The notes beneath the pieces were generated by a model, which ran no database searches, had not been told where the DNA came from, and saw only the letters and a list, made by a program, of their open reading frames with translations. From Geosiphon pyriformis (taxonomy: Eukaryota; Glomeromycota; Glomeromycetes; Archaeosporales; Geosiphonaceae), in assembly GCA_016748015.1 (NCBI GenBank), contig JAAOMT010000009.1, positions 266,459-330,458 of the forward strand: a stretch of DNA of 64,000 nucleotides. Direction: 5' to 3'. Positions 13,210 through 24,246 of this stretch are shown piece by piece. Numbering within the stretch: position 1 is the first letter of the stretch; each line of letters starts with the position of its first letter. The position numbers and the translations under genes were made by a program.

Positions 13210-14334
13210 AAGTTCACCCCAATTAAAATCTCTTGTTACGCTAGATTCTCATACCCAAAGTCCCAATCAGAAAGATAAAAAAGCAAAAAAATATTACTTT
13301 TTAAAGTTGATCGTGGTATGTTTACAAAAGTTTTATTCAAGATGTATATTCAAGTATTAAAAAAAAGTGAAATATCATTTATCATCAATATTTGTAAGGT
13401 TTTTATTCAAACTACATTTATTTTTGGAATATTTCGTTTAGCCAAATAAATATTTTCCAAGGTATTTACTTTACAAAAAATTAATTATTATTAGAATTTT
13501 TGATCTTGTTATTTTGAATAATTGGGTTTTTTCTTTATGAAAATTTTCTTCACTGATTTAACAAATAAAATTTCTTTTTGAACTCGAAAAAGTTTATTTA
13601 CTTAATGTTGGTGCAGGAATTCTTCTCATTGGAAAAACTATAAAATCAGCCAAAATTTTTTGGTAAATCAAAGTTTAATTTTTCTATGAATGTGAAAGTG
13701 ACTAAAAAATTTTGATTAGGTCCGGGTTAACAATTTGAATTTACTCCTCTCTACCAATTAATACTACAAAGATGAAAAGCAAATAGAAATGACTTTTTCA
13801 TTTCATCCGAGTTACCGATGTTAATATCTTATTTTTATGAAACTCAATAAAGCAGTCAAAATTCCCATTCTGGATAAATCTGTTTCGATATTTTGAATAC
13901 TATATATTGGATCATCGAAATCGTGTCAAGAATGTTATCAACGCTCAAAAGAAAAAAACTTTGAAATTTATAGAAATTATAGCAGAAGAGCCTCCAAATA
14001 TTGTTGTTATATATTTTACCTTCCTGTATAAAAATTTTAACCAAATATCAAACGTTATATTCATTTTTTTATTTTTTTTATTTTAGAGAGGGAGTTATTC
14101 GGCAAATAAAAAAAAATTTTAAATAAAAACATAGGGAATCCACTTAAAAATAATTAGGCATGATATATTAAAAAAGGGTTCATTTTAAAAATTGGGACAT
14201 TTATTATTCTGCAATATGTGCAGATTATCATCTGATTCTAAAGTTAAATTGAGAGGGTCATCAGATATGATTGATTCGAAATTTAAACTCTCCCACAAGT
14301 TATACTAAATTATAAAAAAATATTCACTAAATTT
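13210..14334. other. spacer
   Basis: AT-rich, no gene or repeat recognised. The frame at 13856-14044 (-) is not supported. Confidence 0.6.
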
Positions 14335-15612
14335 ATGTCAAAAGAAAACCTATCAATTAAGTCAGTGAACGAAAAATTCAAAGATGCTTATCGAACAACT
14401 CCCATCAAGAAAGCACTTCAAGTTTTTCCTGTTGAAATTTGGAATGACATCATTGCCGATGTAGATATTCACACGTTGTTTGCTCTTCATTTCACATCCA
14501 CTGAGCTCCATATCATCACCCGAAACACCCTCATCGAAAAATTAATTCAAACCTCTCCACTCGATAACTTATGCATTATTTCAATAACTAAACACCCAGA
14601 AATTGTCGTCTCCGATATTCTTTATAGAATGCCAAAATATATTGATGAAGCAGTTATTAAGCAAATCGGTGATGAGCCATTGAAATGGACTGACGATGTT
14701 CGTGAATGGGAAATGTTTGATCCTAGATTGGAGAATTACAAGATTCATGAAGAGTTTCGGAAAGAGGTTGGACGAAGAGGAAAGGCAAAAAGTAAAATTC
14801 ATGCCGAATGGATGCTTCAATTTAGTAGACAGAAAAGTATTCTAAAACGTGAACTTGCTAAATGTTTTGCAGTTGCTGGAAAATTTTATCCTTTTAGGTA
14901 AAAAAAAAAAAACGTTGTGTATTGTTTATTAATTCTCAATTAAAATTCAAAAAATTTTGTTTTTTTGTAAAGTCGAGAAGAAAATCGAGAATGGAAAAAG
15001 CGCCGTCTGGAATCCGGAAAATCAAATGATCTTTGGAAGGATACCGAGAAAGGAAAAAAAAGTTCTCACTCTACCCAAAATCAAAAACGAATCAGCCCAT
15101 CGTCTGTGAAATCTTCGAAATCTTCATCTACAAAATCAGCTCTTTTGAAAGTTCCCCCTCTCAAACCATCAACTCCTCCTCAATCTCCCAAAAAAACTTT
15201 GGGAAAGAATGATTGGCAGTTTTCCCATCAAATTCGCAATACCCCCAAGCCACGCCGCCCCAATCTTGGGAAAGGTGAGGAAGAGTTTAACAAGAAAATC
15301 TTGACATCTTTTGTTACACCAGACCATTTCTTGTCCCCAGAGGATATCAATGAGGGTCAACAAACCTTGTCAATCTACGACGATGATGATGCAAGACCAC
15401 CTGCAATTAAAACCACTATAATGATGTTGGCCCTGAAAAGGTTTTCAAAGAGCAAGAAGCAACGTGTATTGAAATTTCCCAAAGAGCTTAGTGCTTATCA
15501 GCGCAAGGCTTTACATGGGCAAGCTGGTCAATTCGGATTGAAAAGTTTGAGCTTTGGGGAAGGTGATGGCAGGTTTTTGGTCGCCATGAAATATGATGTT
15601 GAGATTTTTTAG
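14335..15612 (+). CDS. F-box-like protein with C-terminal R3H domain
   Basis: Exons 14335-14897 and 14973-15612 join across a 75-bp GTAAAA...AAAG intron; the product is 400 residues. Residues about 25-60 look like an F-box (KKALQVFPVEIWNDIIADV, then LFALHFTSTELH). The middle is charged and rich in Arg and Lys (SRQKSILKREL, NREWKKRRLESGK), followed by a Ser/Lys/Pro-rich linker. The C-terminus (about 355-400) reads as an R3H domain: LKFPKELSAYQRKALHGQAG then FGLKSLSFGEGDGRFLVAMK, which keeps the R-x3-H spacing (RKALH) of this single-strand nucleic-acid binding fold. The combination suggests an RNA-associated adaptor, but the F-box assignment is less certain than the R3H. No signal peptide or membrane segment is present. 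Confidence 0.75.
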
Positions 15613-16733
15613 TCTTCTTAGTTTTCTATTCGGTTTTATTAAATAGCGAATTTTTGGGATATTTTTTAAAGTATCAAGAATTATTCTATTTGGTCATTTA
15701 AAGCTTCTAATTATAATTTATTAGAAAATCGTAGACCTTTTAATTGGTACTCAATAATATTCTTTATTATTACCTAAAAAAGGATCATAAAGGATACAAT
15801 ACTTTTTCCGCTAACCTTAATTTCTTTCATCGTTGATACACATTTTAAATGTAATATACCAGGAATGGGAGTGCACCCACTACGTAATGTTTCAAAAAGG
15901 GTACTTTCATATCAAAATGGGCGTTTCTCGAAAACTCGATTCTTCTTACATCCTTAGAGTATGTAAGATCATGCAATATGTAAACTAGAAAACATTTTTA
16001 ACCAAATCAAGTTCTCGTTGCATTTTATATTGGAATTTTAATCATTTTTATTTTCCCACCCTTTTTATCAGGTAAAAGAATGATCTTTCAGATTCCTTGT
16101 TCCTTACATTTTATTTTTATACGAGTTTAAACAAAAGTTTTTGCTCAAAAAAAATATTGATATCGAAAGAGAAACAAATTGATGTCATTCATATGATAAA
16201 CGAAACTATTTGTAATAAAGAAATATCGGTTTCAAAAAGAAACAAGATATTTTGGGCCATAGGATTGGCTTTTCCTAAATAGGTGAAAACCGAAAGGGAT
16301 TTTTTTTAATGTTTGAAATAAAATGAGGTTTTTCAATTCAGAGAGCTCATTCTACTTAAAAACATGTTCATAATCAAAGACAATTATTTTTAATAGTGAA
16401 AACACATGTGGGACTAAAACTAGATGTCTTGATAAGCTATGAGGTGGCCCCACTGGTAAAAGCCACACTAATCTTAAAGAAGCGTTCAAATTTGGATTTT
16501 GAACTTTATGATGATAAACGGTGTTGAAGTTGCAAATTTTCTTCTGTTTTTAATCTTGGGAAGTATATCGTTGAGTGACTTAAAGCTTTAGGACAAATCA
16601 CAAAGCGATATCACATCTTATTCATGGATAACATCATGAAGATGTAGTCAAAGTTATGACTTCAACTTAAAGTCGGAATCCCGGAATTAAAATGTACCAT
16701 TTGTCATGGTAGAGTTGAGCATGTAATTAAGTC
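15613..16733. other. spacer
   Basis: No gene recognised. The frame at 16097-16282 (+) lacks any domain. A stretch near 16438-16500 has a tRNA-like T-loop sequence (GTTCAAAT) but no cloverleaf forms. Confidence 0.5.
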
Positions 16734-17153
16734 TTAGGTCCATCGAACCCAACCAACATAGCCAGCCTCAATTTTTTCTTCGATCAATCGACTAATGAAA
16801 CGTCTAGCATCATCATTAGATATATGCTTTTGAGTTTGGACAGCTCGTTCTTTTTGTACTCCATCAGCGTCAAAATTACCGTAACGAATATGAGTTTCAA
16901 GACCTTCAATAGTAAAATCCCAAAATCTCCTGTCAGTTAAAAGGTGACCGGAACCTGATTTCGCCGCGATGACACTATTAAGCTTCTGAAGTTTTTGAGG
17001 TTGACTAGTACGATATCCGGTGAAATAGATTATTTTTGGTTCGTCGTCTTCGACGTCAGCGCCGTTAGAGTCAATGCTAATTAGGGATCTGTACGCTGGA
17101 GTGGGGTTACCAGACGGTGGATAATTTTCAATGGACACGTCTAGTGATAGCAT
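16734..17153 (-). CDS. stand-alone WGR-like domain protein
   Basis: A single exon of 139 residues with a good ATG at 17153. Residues about 70-135 match the WGR fold by order of features: RRFWDFTIEGLETHIRYGNF, the GVQ turn, then NDDARRFISRLIEEKIEAGY, which parallels the ending eA...f...i.eKlkkGY of WGR domains. In PARPs and in bacterial MolR-type proteins WGR binds nucleic-acid ends or acts as an allosteric module. The name-giving W-G-R is changed to R-Y-G-N here, so the match rests on flanking residues. There is no catalytic domain beside it. The N-terminal 45 residues are acidic and probably disordered. A DNA- or RNA-damage role would be inference only. Confidence 0.65.
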   Translation of the reverse strand: MLSLDVSIENYPPSGNPTPAYRSLISIDSNGADVEDDEPKIIYFTGYRTSQPQKLQKLNSVIAAKSGSGHLLTDRRFWDFTIEGLETHIRYGNFDADGVQKERAVQTQKHISNDDARRFISRLIEEKIEAGYVGWVRWT

Positions 17154-18277
17154 TTAATTTTTTTTTTGATTCTTTTGTTGATAGGGACCTTTAAAATTTT
17201 TTTGATTTTTTCACTATCGATAATGTTAGTTTGAAAATTTTAAAAGAGGTTTAAAGACGGTTCTAGTCTTAGGAGTGGAGAAACAAGAAAAAAGTTGTTT
17301 GTTTTGAAATGATGAAAGGAATTAGTGTACAAATGACCAGGAAGCTTTTATATTATGTATACCCCTTTTCGTTTTACAAACCTTAAATTCAATTGTTTAC
17401 GGACTCCAGATTTTTAGAAGAAATGAGTCAATATGAAACAGCATACATGGTTCTGTCGAGCTGATTGTTTTTTCCACAAATATTGGATCATTGAGCAGGA
17501 AATTAAAACTCATTTCCTATTCGAATCGATTTCACCTTGAAAATCGGACAGGTGACCGTTTAATAACAGAACAGGAAATCCCATGATCGATTGGTGTAAA
17601 GGAGGTAAAAACTCTAATGGGTAATTTGAAGGTTCATCATGGTTGAAAAAATGCTAGGGAATTTTCGATTTGCTTTCTGAGCCAATAAATTGAAGTCCTT
17701 TCTTCATGTGTAGGTGTTACCAAAAAGTGAGTGTACGAAATAGATATGATTATCTCGCATTATCAATAAGGGGTGATACCTAGATTTGGGCTGAGAATGG
17801 CAAAGTGAGCGGTGCGACCAACAGCTCAATACCTAAGCGTCAAATTCTTTTATGAAAAGAGATATCCCTCATAGAACATATATTGCAGTGTTCGCAGATT
17901 TGACATGTTAATGATTACATTAATTATTTAATGATATCATATACGCCAAAGTTTACGTCACATTTTTTTAATAGCATTAATTAAATGACGTTAACATCAT
18001 AAATATATGCCATGGATATGAATTTAAACCTGTTCTAATTAAGCTTATGGTTCATTCAATTTTGATTTATAACTAGTTTCTATTCTTGCTTGATAGCTTT
18101 ATAAAGGTTCTCTCTCATTGAGGCGATTGGGTGCAATCATCAAAGTTTATTAATGTTTTTGAGAAAAAAACAAAAAAAAATCAGCTTTTATTCCATTTAA
18201 ACAGACTTTATTGAAATTAGTCAATTTGCAATTAAATCGAGCGGCTCTAAAATTAAAATAAACCAATTCCATTCATT
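17154..18277. other. divergent intergenic region
   Basis: Separates the WGR-like gene (-) from the small gene at 18278 (+) and therefore should contain both promoters. I see no coding sequence or RNA gene. Confidence 0.55.
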
Positions 18278-18751
18278 ATGTTGGATCAAAAAAAAAATAC
18301 AGAAACAGACGTGGAATCAAGACCGAAATATCAAAGATCGGATAATGTTTTTTATTCAATTATCCCTTTTGCCAAGAAATCACAAATTAATGATAGTTTT
18401 TTCCAATTTAAAGTTAGAAAACATAGCAGTTTCTTTAGAAAAAGTTTTTCAGAGTTTCGTAATAACAGAACAGAAACATATATAGATCAGGATGAATTTC
18501 CAATTGGTAAGTCAAATTTCTCGGGACATAATAAATTTCCCCGAATTGGTGATCAATGTGGATTCAGGGTTAGATTTTTAATTAACATATAAAATTTTTC
18601 ATCTGAATTAGGCTGTTATGATTTTGTTCGTCTTCAAATTTCGAATATTAGATCAAAGAACAAACCAGAGGATGGATCTGAGACAAATGATCAACAATCC
18701 ACAAGATTAAGATCAAAAACACGACCGCGAACTTTGTCATTGGAACATTAA
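18278..18751 (+). CDS. small basic protein of unknown function
   Basis: Exons 18278-18506 and 18612-18751 join in phase 1 across a 105-bp intron (GTAAGT...TTAG); the product is 122 residues. The second exon gives a clean ending, CYDFVRLQISNIRSKNKPED and then a basic tail (RLRSKTRPRTLSLEH). Reading through the intron would instead end at 18592. The protein is rich in Lys, Arg, Ser and Phe and has no signal peptide, membrane segment or domain I recognise. Support comes from the strong donor site, the frame kept across the splice, and higher GC than the surroundings. Confidence 0.5.
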
Positions 18752-20332
18752 AAGCGCGAATAAGTCTCTTTTTATCTATTCAAGAATATATGATGTAATC
18801 CTGTTGAGCTCGAGAAATAATATGTACTATAAATTGATTATTGCTTAAGGTTTATTATAATTTCACATGTCTATATTGTATTATTATAATTTTTTACATT
18901 TATAATTTGTTTATTTTATTACATGCATATTAAAATGGGATTAAATTGTTTTAATTTCCTTTTACGAACATAATATGTTGATCAATATTGGAAATAAACT
19001 AATTCCAAATTCATTTTAACGAAGTGATTTTGCATAATCTAGAAGGGATCGAGAGGGAGAACCAATAATCAATTATTAATACAATTAAAGGTAAAGAAAA
19101 AATGTTTGAAAAATTTTTCACAATTTAAATCGAATCTTTTGAAAAGAAGTCTTTTATTTGAAATAGATTTTTAAAGCTGTGACATAATTAAGGTAATAAA
19201 CTATTTGTAAAACGCTTAAAGAAAAAAGTTTGATAAATGGATCTTTTCAAAAAAAAACCGATAAAAGCTAAAACCAAAAAACTTTTATTTTGAAGACTAA
19301 ATTTCTGATACTTTTTCACAAGTCTGGTCTGTTTTATGTCTTAAACAATTTGAGACACAAAATCAAAAAATTTTCTATCACTTAAATTGAAACAAGTAGA
19401 GAAAGTATGTGATAAAAATCAACATTTTTTATTATTATTATTATTATTATAAATGTTTATTGATCGAGAAAAAAAGTAAATTAAACTATTAGAGTTGAAC
19501 TCAATAAATCTCTAATATTAAATAAGTCAAAGGATCGTTTTCTATTAGCGAATAATTTAATTTAATTTATTTTTTTTAAACGAAAATTCCTTAAAAATAC
19601 AACCTTTTTATCATATCAAAACACATTTTATGCTATTCATCTTGTTAAATTTATTGACATAAATAAAATATTTTCTTAAATCTTCATTTTCAATATTCAA
19701 GTTTTAAATCTCTTTAAATAATACAAAAAATCAAAGTATTTATAAAATTGATATCATTATAATAGAAGAAGCTGAAAATATTAATTTTTCCCTGGAAAGT
19801 GTAAAAAGATTATCTTGATAAAAATATTTTGGAAATTTATGATATATATTAAAATCTTTATTTACTAGTAATGAGCCACTGAAAAAACTCATAATAATAG
19901 ACAATCTTCGAGTCGAATATGAATTTTAAAGAAATTTCAGTTATGAATATCAAGATTTAATTCATTCATTTCTGTCAATTGTTCAGTAAATCAAATACTG
20001 CTCTACATATTACCAACTTATTTTTATTTAAATCACTAAATATACATGTATTCAAAATACAAAGTGTCAATTTCAAGTAGAGAGGGAAAGGGAGGGAGAG
20101 AGGGATGGATGGATGGATAGATGGATAGAGGGTAGCGAGATTAATGAACTGAAACACATATTCTGTACTATCTAGCTGAATTCCAAAATCTAATTAATGG
20201 TGGTCAAGAGAGAATAAAGAATGGAAAAAATCTATATAATGAAACGCAGTAATACCAATGAGCTAATTCAAAAAAATGAGAGCTACAAAATTTTTGGTGA
20301 TAATATGACTACGATCATCAGAGTGGTCTAAT
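18752..20332. other. spacer
   Basis: Non-coding by eye, with an ATT run near 19427-19451 and a purine-rich microsatellite near 20083. The reverse frame at 19975-20157 is that microsatellite read in reverse and is not a gene. Confidence 0.6.
20083..20135. repeat. GGGA/GGAT purine microsatellite
   Basis: A run of GAGGGA and GGGAGA units followed by GGATGGATGGATGGATAGAT. Confidence 0.9.
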
Positions 20333-21694
20333 TTATTGATTTTCGTTTCCGTTTGAGTTACCGTTCTCATCACCCCAGTTGAAGTTTCCACTGTCACTGC
20401 CGTTAAGGTCACCCCAATTTTTGTTACCATTGGCATTACCATTTGCGGTACCATTGTTGGCATTACCGCTGATGATACCATTCCAGCTACCGAAATTGTA
20501 GTTACCATTGAGATTACCATTTTTGTGACCATTGTTCTTGTTGCCACTCTGTGAACCATTTGAGTCACCAGTGTTACTGTTGCCACTGTAATTAGTTGAG
20601 AAGAAAAGAAACATTAATAATTGTAATATATACCAAAGGATCATATGATAAATTTATAAATGGTTTATCTGTACTTACTTCTGGTTACCATTCAGGGTAC
20701 CATTGTTTTGGTTACCACTTAATTGACCGTTCTCATGGCCAATATTGAGGTTTCCGTTGCTATTACCGTTTGAGGTACCGTTATTTTGGTTTCCATTGGT
20801 ATTACCGTTGGCGTTTCCGAGATTTACATTTCCATTCTGATTGCCATTGGCGGTACCATTGTTTGAATTACCGTTGACTTGACCATTGGCGGTACCATTG
20901 TTTGCATTACCGTTGAGTTGACCATTGGCGGTACCATTGTTAGAATTTCCGTTAAATTGTCCGTTAGCATCTCCGATATTTTGATTTCCATTGGCTTGAC
21001 CATTTTCGTGACCGATGTTGGCGTTACCATTGTATTGACCGTTAGCGGTACCGTTGTTGAGATTTCCATTCAATTGACCGTTAGAATCTCCAGCATTTGA
21101 GTTTCCGTTAAATTGCCCATTGGTGTGTCCTACATTGGCATTACCGTTGGTATTTCCGTTTGAGGTCCCGTTGTTGGCGTTTCCGTTGAAGGCACCATTT
21201 TCATCACCAAGATTTACATTACCATTTTTATTACCATTTTTGTCACCAATATTTGCGTTTCCGTTCAATTGACCGTTGGCGGTACCATTGTTGGAGTTTC
21301 CGTTAGCATTTCCGTTCAAGGTACCATTGTTGGAATTACCATTCAAACTACCATTTACATCACCAATATTGAGGTTACCATTTTCATTACCATTTTTGGT
21401 ACCATTATTGGAATTTCCATTTAAACTACCATTGGCAGAGCCCTTGTTGGAATTACCGTTAGCAACGCCGTTCAAGGTACCGTTGTTCTTGTTTCCGTTG
21501 GAATTACCGTTCAAGTTTCCAAGGTTGAAGTTACCATTGGCGATACCGTTGTAATCACCAAGATTCTTATTACCATTGTCATTGCCATTTTTGTCACCAA
21601 TATTTTTGTTACCATTACTGATGCCATTGTACGAACCGATATTGAGGTTACCATTGAAATTGCCGTTTCCATTGCCAATGTTTCCATTCCCGTT
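20333..21694 (-). repeat. 39-bp coding tandem array (13-residue units)
   Basis: The DNA behind the Asn/Gly repeat. Units are similar but not identical; several near 20880-20960 (the ANGQL/ANGQV units) are nearly identical, suggesting recent unit turnover. The array is interrupted by one intron at 20586-20678. It is coding and not a CRISPR array: there are no conserved repeats separated by unique spacers. Confidence 0.93.
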
Positions 21695-21817
21695 AGAAAC
21701 ACCATTGCTATTACCAGCACGACGATCTAAGGCTGGGGCAGCATTTGAGGAGTTCAAAGCAAAACCAAGGAGAGCGATTGAAGCTACAGCTGACAAGTAC
21801 ATAATTTTTCCGGCCAT
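20333..21817 (-). CDS. secreted protein of 32 tandem 13-residue Asn/Gly repeats
   Basis: Exons 21817-20679 and 20585-20333 join in phase 2 across a 93-bp intron (GTAAGT...TTACAG). The join falls inside a repeat and restores the 13-residue register exactly; the product is 463 residues. Residues 1-27 are a signal peptide (MAGKIMYLSAVASIALLGFA...), followed by APALDRR, a likely Kex2 site. From residue 42 to the end there are 32 complete units plus a 6-residue partial of the form NGNxNxGxxNGxx. Twelve units contain the N-glycosylation sequon NNGT, and others NGS. Such regularity fits a beta-solenoid or extended glycoprotein at the cell wall, but I do not recognise the family. GC content is clearly above the spacers. 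A TATA box lies about 230 bp upstream. Confidence 0.92.
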
Positions 21818-22046
21818 TTTATTTGAGGTTGATTATTGTTAGGTTTAGGGGGTTTATTGAAGTTTTTTTATTGAAGGAGCCCACTAAAGAGTGAATGGGA
21901 GAGTTTTAAAAAGAGTGGAGGAAGAGGAAGGGAAAGGGAAAGAAATTGACACTTCAAGAGAAGAGAAATGGTCAGATATGTGTTTTAGGTAGGGTATTGA
22001 GAGAGAAAAGAGGAATGAAGAAATCAGGGCATCAATCTGTGCTCTC

Positions 22047-22054
22047 TATTTATA
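22047..22054 (-). promoter_or_regulatory. TATA box of the Asn/Gly-repeat gene
   Basis: TATAAATA on the reverse strand, about 230 bp upstream of the ATG at 21817. Between it and the ATG is a purine-rich (on the + strand) leader at about 21890-21960. A strong TATA box suits a highly expressed structural or secreted protein; the start site itself cannot be seen. Confidence 0.5.
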
Positions 22055-23275
22055 CTTTTCACAATCGAGAAGGTGGAAAGTAATAAAATGGTTTGGTAAA
22101 TAAATGTCGCGCAATTATTACACAAATAAATACTGGGAACCAATTGTTATGAATTCATTAACGCCTTCTTTTTAAATTTAAGACTTTGTAAAAATTTTGG
22201 TACACTCAATTCATTATTGTCTTGCATTTAAAAATGGCACAAATTTTCTGACAGTTGGATGATTTCATAAGAACAACAGGAGTTTAGGAACCAATCAATA
22301 ATGTTGAAAAATGCGAATTTTAATTATTTGTAATTACTTTTTCTTTTTAGAATAACGAAATCTCTAATATTATGTTTTCTGCGGCATTGAAATGTCATTT
22401 AAAAACTTTTAAAATTTGTTTATGAACAAAATGGTATTAAGTTTTTAATCTGCAAGACATTAAAAAATGAGGGAGTTTCGATAAATTATTACTGTTATAC
22501 AAATGCATAAATTTAATTAGACACATTAATTGTGTTCTTATCTTTTTGGGCGCTATTATGATAGTTTATTAGTTAATATATAAATCTATTTTTACATCTA
22601 TGAATCTATATTAATAATTAATCATGTCGTGTTCACCATGCGACGATTTAATCTAAATCAGTTTTTATTTCAAAAAGATTCTAACTTAAATAACTGAAAA
22701 ATTAATTAAAAGGGTTTTTTAGTCTTTTATAAATTTGTTTAGATTAGTGCCATAAAAGAATGATTATTTGATTTGACTTCAAGTTTAAAATATGAATACA
22801 TGATCTAATTTCTATTCTGCATTTGATTAATTGAATAAAAAATTTATCAAAGAACCAATTATTTGAAAAACGTGTTTGATCAACATTGAGCGATCGAATT
22901 TAATTTTTTTTAAAAGAATTAAGCTAATTAATTAGTTACTTCAAAAGATGCCGTACGAAATTAATTAATTTAAAACCTCGTTATACTGTAACTTGATCGA
23001 GTGTTACTGTATTACAATAATTTTGAAAATTATCGGATATTTTTTGATTAAGATATTTAACCTTTTTAGGTAATCCGACGAAATTTAATTCTGATGTAAA
23101 ATTTCCGAATGCCAAAAAAGTAAAAAATAATTTTTTCTTTGAATAATTCATTAAAAATTGGCTGAATCAAAAAAAAATTGTATGAGTTTCATATTAAATG
23201 GTCCATTTTGGGTATATTCATATGTGGTTCATATTATCGTGAATAAATTATTCTAAACACAATAATCTTTAAGAG

Positions 23276-23320
23276 TTTCTTTCTTTCTTTCTTTCTTTCT
23301 TTCTTTATTTCTTACTTTCT
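23276..23320. repeat. (TTTC)n microsatellite
   Basis: About eight TTTC units, degenerate at the right end. Confidence 0.9.
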
Positions 23321-23561
23321 TGCTGTATTAGGAAGGTATATTTATTTAGTTAAAATTTTTGATTTTCTTATTTCGTTCATATGTTTCTACATGAAATTTG
23401 AAATTAAAATTAGCTCGAATAATAATTTTTATCATAAAAAATTCGAATAAATTTTTTTTTTCCCTGCGTAAAATGAGATATAAATATACATTCAGCTATA
23501 TTTGGAAAAGCTTGAGTATTTTATTACATAATTCAAATTCTATTTACTATTTTTGATAATA

Positions 23562-23563
<2 letters not shown>

Positions 23564-23643
<80 letters not shown>
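23564..23643. repeat. 80-base poly-T run
   Basis: An uninterrupted homopolymer of 80 T. It may be the tail of a retroposed sequence on the reverse strand or a sequencing or assembly artefact. I found no target-site duplication or retrogene body beside it. Confidence 0.85.
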
Positions 23644-24246
23644 CTAAAAATTATGTGTTATGAAATAATAAATTTGTTAATTGGCGTTTGAAATTCAAAA
23701 ACTTTTTTTTAGCAAATAAAGGATTTATTATTTAGATAAAATTTTCTTAGTTTGGAAAAAAAGTGATGCACAAAAATACACGAATTAAAAAAAGAGTAAG
23801 ACATATAGATAGTGAAATAAATTCTTGACCCCAAAAATTTTAATTTGAGTTTTTCATATTGTTAATCAAAAAAATAAAAACCTTTCCAAGAATTCTATGA
23901 TAATTATTTTTTCTGAGAAATTATTATAATGCAAATTTTCATATATATATATATATTTTTTGACCAATTTTTAAAAACACCTGCACAATGAATTTTGACT
24001 TTAAAATATTTAGTAAAAATTTAATTTAATTTAACTAGTCAAATTGATGTTTCATTTGTATGTTTGTATTGTTCGCGAAAATCTCAAAGTTTTCAACATG
24101 CTTTAAAAGATTTTTTTTAACTCCGATTACTGTAAACTAAAAATTTAGTTGGCCCTGAATCTTTATTTCACGTTTAAAATGATAATTATTCGTTAAAATA
24201 TTATCAAAATTCGAAATACAAATAATTGCATACAAAAATATCAGTT

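Larger units (their letters stand above)
21818..24246. other. promoter region and spacer
   Basis: The first 250 bp form the promoter and leader of the Asn/Gly-repeat gene. The remainder is AT-rich and holds a TTTC microsatellite and a long poly-T. No gene is supported. Confidence 0.6.

Noticed and set aside
16438-16500. tRNA-like sequence with GTTCAAAT
   Set aside because: No acceptor, D or anticodon stems can be paired around it.
20333-21694. CRISPR-like regular repeat
   Set aside because: The units are contiguous coding repeats without unique spacers, in a eukaryotic gene.
20263-21842. Several other frames on both strands over the Asn/Gly gene
   Set aside because: They are shadows of the 39-bp coding repeat; only the minus frame with signal peptide and sequons makes sense and continues across the intron.
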